A DNA stretch of 35,403 bases from contig CAIRYQ010000052.1 in the NCBI GenBank assembly GCA_903882875.1, positions 1 through 35,403 on the forward strand, given 5' to 3'. This document shows positions 33,483 to 35,403 of the stretch, piece after piece. Both the position numbers and the translations under genes were made by a program. Every line of letters starts with the position of its first letter. Position 1 is the stretch's first letter. The DNA comes from an uncultured Spartobacteria bacterium (GTDB lineage: Bacteria > Verrucomicrobiota > Verrucomicrobiia > Chthoniobacterales > Chthoniobacteraceae). A model generated the notes under the pieces. That model worked only from the letters and a program-made list of their open reading frames with translations. It made no database searches and had not been told where the DNA came from.

Positions 33483-34448
33483 CTATTTTTTCTGCGGCGC
33501 GACAAAGATGTGCTTCTCGCGACGACGTGCGCACAGGCCGCCGGGGAGGTTCACTTTCGCACCGTGCGAATCGAGCAGGCCGCGCACGGACTCGACTTCC
33601 GCGAAGCCGACGGTGCGGACGTTGTGACGCTGGAGCCAGAGGTGGATGAGCCGTCGCTGGAGCGCGAGCGGCAGCGAGCGGAGCAGCGGGACTTGCAGCA
33701 CGTCGGGCGCGCCGCGGAGTTCAGGTTGTGCGGAAAGGAATTCGTCCTCGGCGCGCAGCAGTTCCGTCGTGCGCAGCAGCGCAGCGCGGACGTCGCGCCC
33801 GAGCGCAGCGGTGAGCGCGGGAATCGCCGCGTGCCGCAGCCGGTTGCGCGTGAAGCGCGGGTCGGCGTTCGATGCATCTTCGCGGAAGGGCAGCTTGTGC
33901 CGCGCGATGTAGGCGTCGATTTCCTCGCGCCAAGTTCCGAGCAGCGGGCGCGCGACGAGCAGCGCGGTGCCGTGCATTTCGAGAGTTGAGATCGCGCTCA
34001 TCCCGCAAAGTCCGGACGGGCCTGCGCCGCGGAGGAGATTATGCAGGAAGGTCTCGACCTGATCGTCGGCGTGATGCGCGAGGAAGATGCGCGGGCACAC
34101 GCGCTCGATTGCGGTGCGCGCAAAAAATTCGTGGCGTGCGCGGCGTGCGGCGGTCTCGATGGAAAGACGTTCGTCGCTCGCGAACGTGGCGACATCGGCG
34201 CTGCCAGTGATGCACTCGACGCCGAGCGAATCGGCAAACTTTCGGACGAACGTCGCGTCTTCGCCGCTCTCCGCGCGCAGGCGGTGGTCGAGATGCACGG
34301 CGATCAGTTTTTTGAAGCTATGTGCATGCAGCCAGTGCAGCAGCGCGATGGAGTCGCGTCCACCGGATACGCCGACGAGCTGCGGTTCGGATGGCGCGAA
34401 TGCCTCCGGGATGGCGAGCTTCGGGATGGGTTCGTTGGCGCGGCGCAC
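33483..34448 (-). CDS. tilS: tRNA(Ile)-lysidine synthetase
   Basis: This 321-residue N-type ATP pyrophosphatase converts C34 of the CAU-anticodon tRNA-Ile to lysidine, so the tRNA reads AUA. The P-loop is GVSGGRDSIALLHWL (SGGRDS at 28-33), followed by AVHLDHRLRAES and FLAHHADDQVETFLHNLLRG, the signature of the family. It lacks a long C-terminal domain, as in shorter bacterial TilS proteins. It is followed, upstream on the same strand, by leuS with 40 bp between. Confidence 0.95.
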   Translation of the reverse strand: MRRANEPIPKLAIPEAFAPSEPQLVGVSGGRDSIALLHWLHAHSFKKLIAVHLDHRLRAESGEDATFVRKFADSLGVECITGSADVATFASDERLSIETAARRARHEFFARTAIERVCPRIFLAHHADDQVETFLHNLLRGAGPSGLCGMSAISTLEMHGTALLVARPLLGTWREEIDAYIARHKLPFREDASNADPRFTRNRLRHAAIPALTAALGRDVRAALLRTTELLRAEDEFLSAQPELRGAPDVLQVPLLRSLPLALQRRLIHLWLQRHNVRTVGFAEVESVRGLLDSHGAKVNLPGGLCARRREKHIFVAPQKK

Positions 34449-34488
34449 GGTGTTCGGAGTGAAGCAGCGCGAGCGCGCCCGCGGAAGC

Positions 34489-35403
34489 TCAGGCCACGAC
34501 GATGTTCACGAGGCGACCGGGGACGACGATGAGTTTCTTGATCGTTTTGCCGGCGATGGCTTCGGCGATTTTTGGCGCGGACTTGGCGATGGCTTCGATG
34601 TCGGCCTGCGTGGCGTCTTTCTTCACGACGATCTTGTCGCGCAGTTTGCCGTTCACCTGCACCGGAAGTTCGATCTCATCCTCGATGAGCAGCGCGGGAT
34701 CGTAGGAGGGCCACGGCGTTTCGGCGAGGAGCGTGGTGCCGCCGAGGATGGCGTGCAGTTCTTCGCTGAGATGCGGGGCGAAGGGATTCAGCACTTGCAG
34801 CAGCAGGCGGATGGCGGCGACGGGGCGCGGGGTGGAGGCGATGAGCGCGTTCGTGCAGACCATCATCTGCGAGATGGCGGTGTTGAAGCTGAGATCCTCG
34901 ATGTCTTCGCCGACTTTTTTGATAGTGGCGTGGACGACTTTGGCGAGCGGCTTTTCCATCGGCACGTCCTGCACGGCGGCGCTGCGCTGCCACTCGCCGG
35001 CCTGGTTTTCCTCCATGACGAGACGCCACACGCGGGCGAGGAAACGGAACACGCCTTCGACGCCGCTCATGCTCCACGGCTTCGTGGCTTCGAGCGGGCC
35101 CATGAACATCTCGTAGAGCCGCAGCGCGTCGGCGCCGTATTCCTTGATGACGTCGTCGGGGTTCACGACGTTGCCGCGCGACTTGCTCATCTTTTGCCCG
35201 TCCTCGCCGAGGATGAGGCCCTGGTTCACGAGGCGTTGGAATGGCTCGGGCGTGCTGACGTGGCCGAGGTCGAAGAGCACCTTGTGCCAGAAGCGCGCGT
35301 AGAGCAGGTGCAGCACGGCGTGCTCGGTGCCGCCGACGTAGAGGTCCACGCCGCCGTGGGGAGTTTTGTGACTGGTGACTGGTGACTGGTGACTGGTGGT
35401 GCC
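34489..35403 (-). CDS. leuS: leucyl-tRNA synthetase, C-terminal part (cut by window edge)
   Basis: About 305 residues of the class I leucyl-tRNA synthetase are visible; the N-terminal two-thirds lies beyond 35403. [20 protein letters not shown] leads into the catalytic [18 protein letters not shown], then the anticodon-binding domain ([13 protein letters not shown]) and the C-terminal domain ([18 protein letters not shown]). Just before GGVDLYVGG the frame reads through a heptanucleotide microsatellite (35368-35400), giving an unusual Ser/Thr/His-rich segment where the conserved WMPVD-type motif is expected. The frame stays open through it in this window. The enzyme charges tRNA-Leu. Confidence 0.94.
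   Translation of the reverse strand, partial: GTTSHQSPVTSHKTPHGGVDLYVGGTEHAVLHLLYARFWHKVLFDLGHVSTPEPFQRLVNQGLILGEDGQKMSKSRGNVVNPDDVIKEYGADALRLYEMFMGPLEATKPWSMSGVEGVFRFLARVWRLVMEENQAGEWQRSAAVQDVPMEKPLAKVVHATIKKVGEDIEDLSFNTAISQMMVCTNALIASTPRPVAAIRLLLQVLNPFAPHLSEELHAILGGTTLLAETPWPSYDPALLIEDEIELPVQVNGKLRDKIVVKKDATQADIEAIAKSAPKIAEAIAGKTIKKLIVVPGRLVNIVVA
35368..35400 (+). repeat. heptanucleotide tandem repeat within leuS
   Basis: GACTGGT is repeated four times in a row, with partial copies at each end (GTGACTGGTGACTGG and on). A 7-bp unit is not a multiple of three, so each gain or loss would shift the leuS frame. It resembles the short tandemly repeated heptanucleotides of cyanobacteria and some PVC genomes. 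Confidence 0.85.

Overview
The window is a GC-rich bacterial chromosome segment. It most likely comes from the Verrucomicrobia (Chthoniobacter/Spartobacteria-like) or a close PVC relative. Pointers are a DUF1592-type planctomycete/verrucomicrobial cytochrome paired with a DUF1552 secreted protein, a long (1003 aa) SecA, lpxI rather than lpxH beside lpxB, a VTC-fold protein paired with DUF4956, and many small fibronectin-III-like proteins and toxin-antitoxin pairs. Most genes lack an obvious Shine-Dalgarno sequence, and TTG and GTG starts are common. This assignment is inference from gene content; no rRNA or tRNA gene was seen.

Layout. Positions 1-3260 are accessory: the start of an unidentified minus-strand gene, a 21-bp tandem repeat, an FN3-like protein, a small zinc-ribbon membrane protein, and two UPF0175 antitoxins with one DUF3368 PIN toxin. 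Positions 3260-9420 (minus strand) hold a secreted beta-helix protein and the DUF1592/DUF1552 pair. Positions 9750-13770 (plus) hold ridA-pyrE-secA. Positions 13800-16924 (minus) hold lpxI, a Gfo/Idh/MocA dehydrogenase and lpxB, an outer-membrane lipid A cluster. A divergent nuoD follows at 17049-18299.

Positions 18181-22560 are a second accessory island. It holds a two-gene HNH cassette lying between two copies of the nuoD 3' end, an AT-rich DUF2971 gene, a VapBC-like pair, a second FN3-like protein, a second and larger 21-bp tandem repeat, and a hairpin-rich inverted-repeat element.

Positions 22560-35403 are mostly housekeeping: an ABC ATPase, a TPR protein, trmD, a class A PBP, the VTC/DUF4956 pair, a PIG-L deacetylase, a zinc-ribbon protein, P-II, uppP, an M23 peptidase, an MscS-cNMP channel, tilS and the 3' part of leuS.

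How the genes connect. Several housekeeping genes serve the envelope: SecA, lipid A synthesis (lpxI/lpxB), undecaprenyl-phosphate recycling (uppP), PBP1A and the M23 hydrolase. The most unusual structures are three. First, two paralogous FN3-like genes are each preceded, on the same strand, by an in-register 21-bp tandem array and a shared CGGCCCTTT motif. Second, the HNH cassette is bounded by a 118-bp nuoD 3'-end duplication. Third, a heptanucleotide microsatellite sits inside leuS at the right edge.
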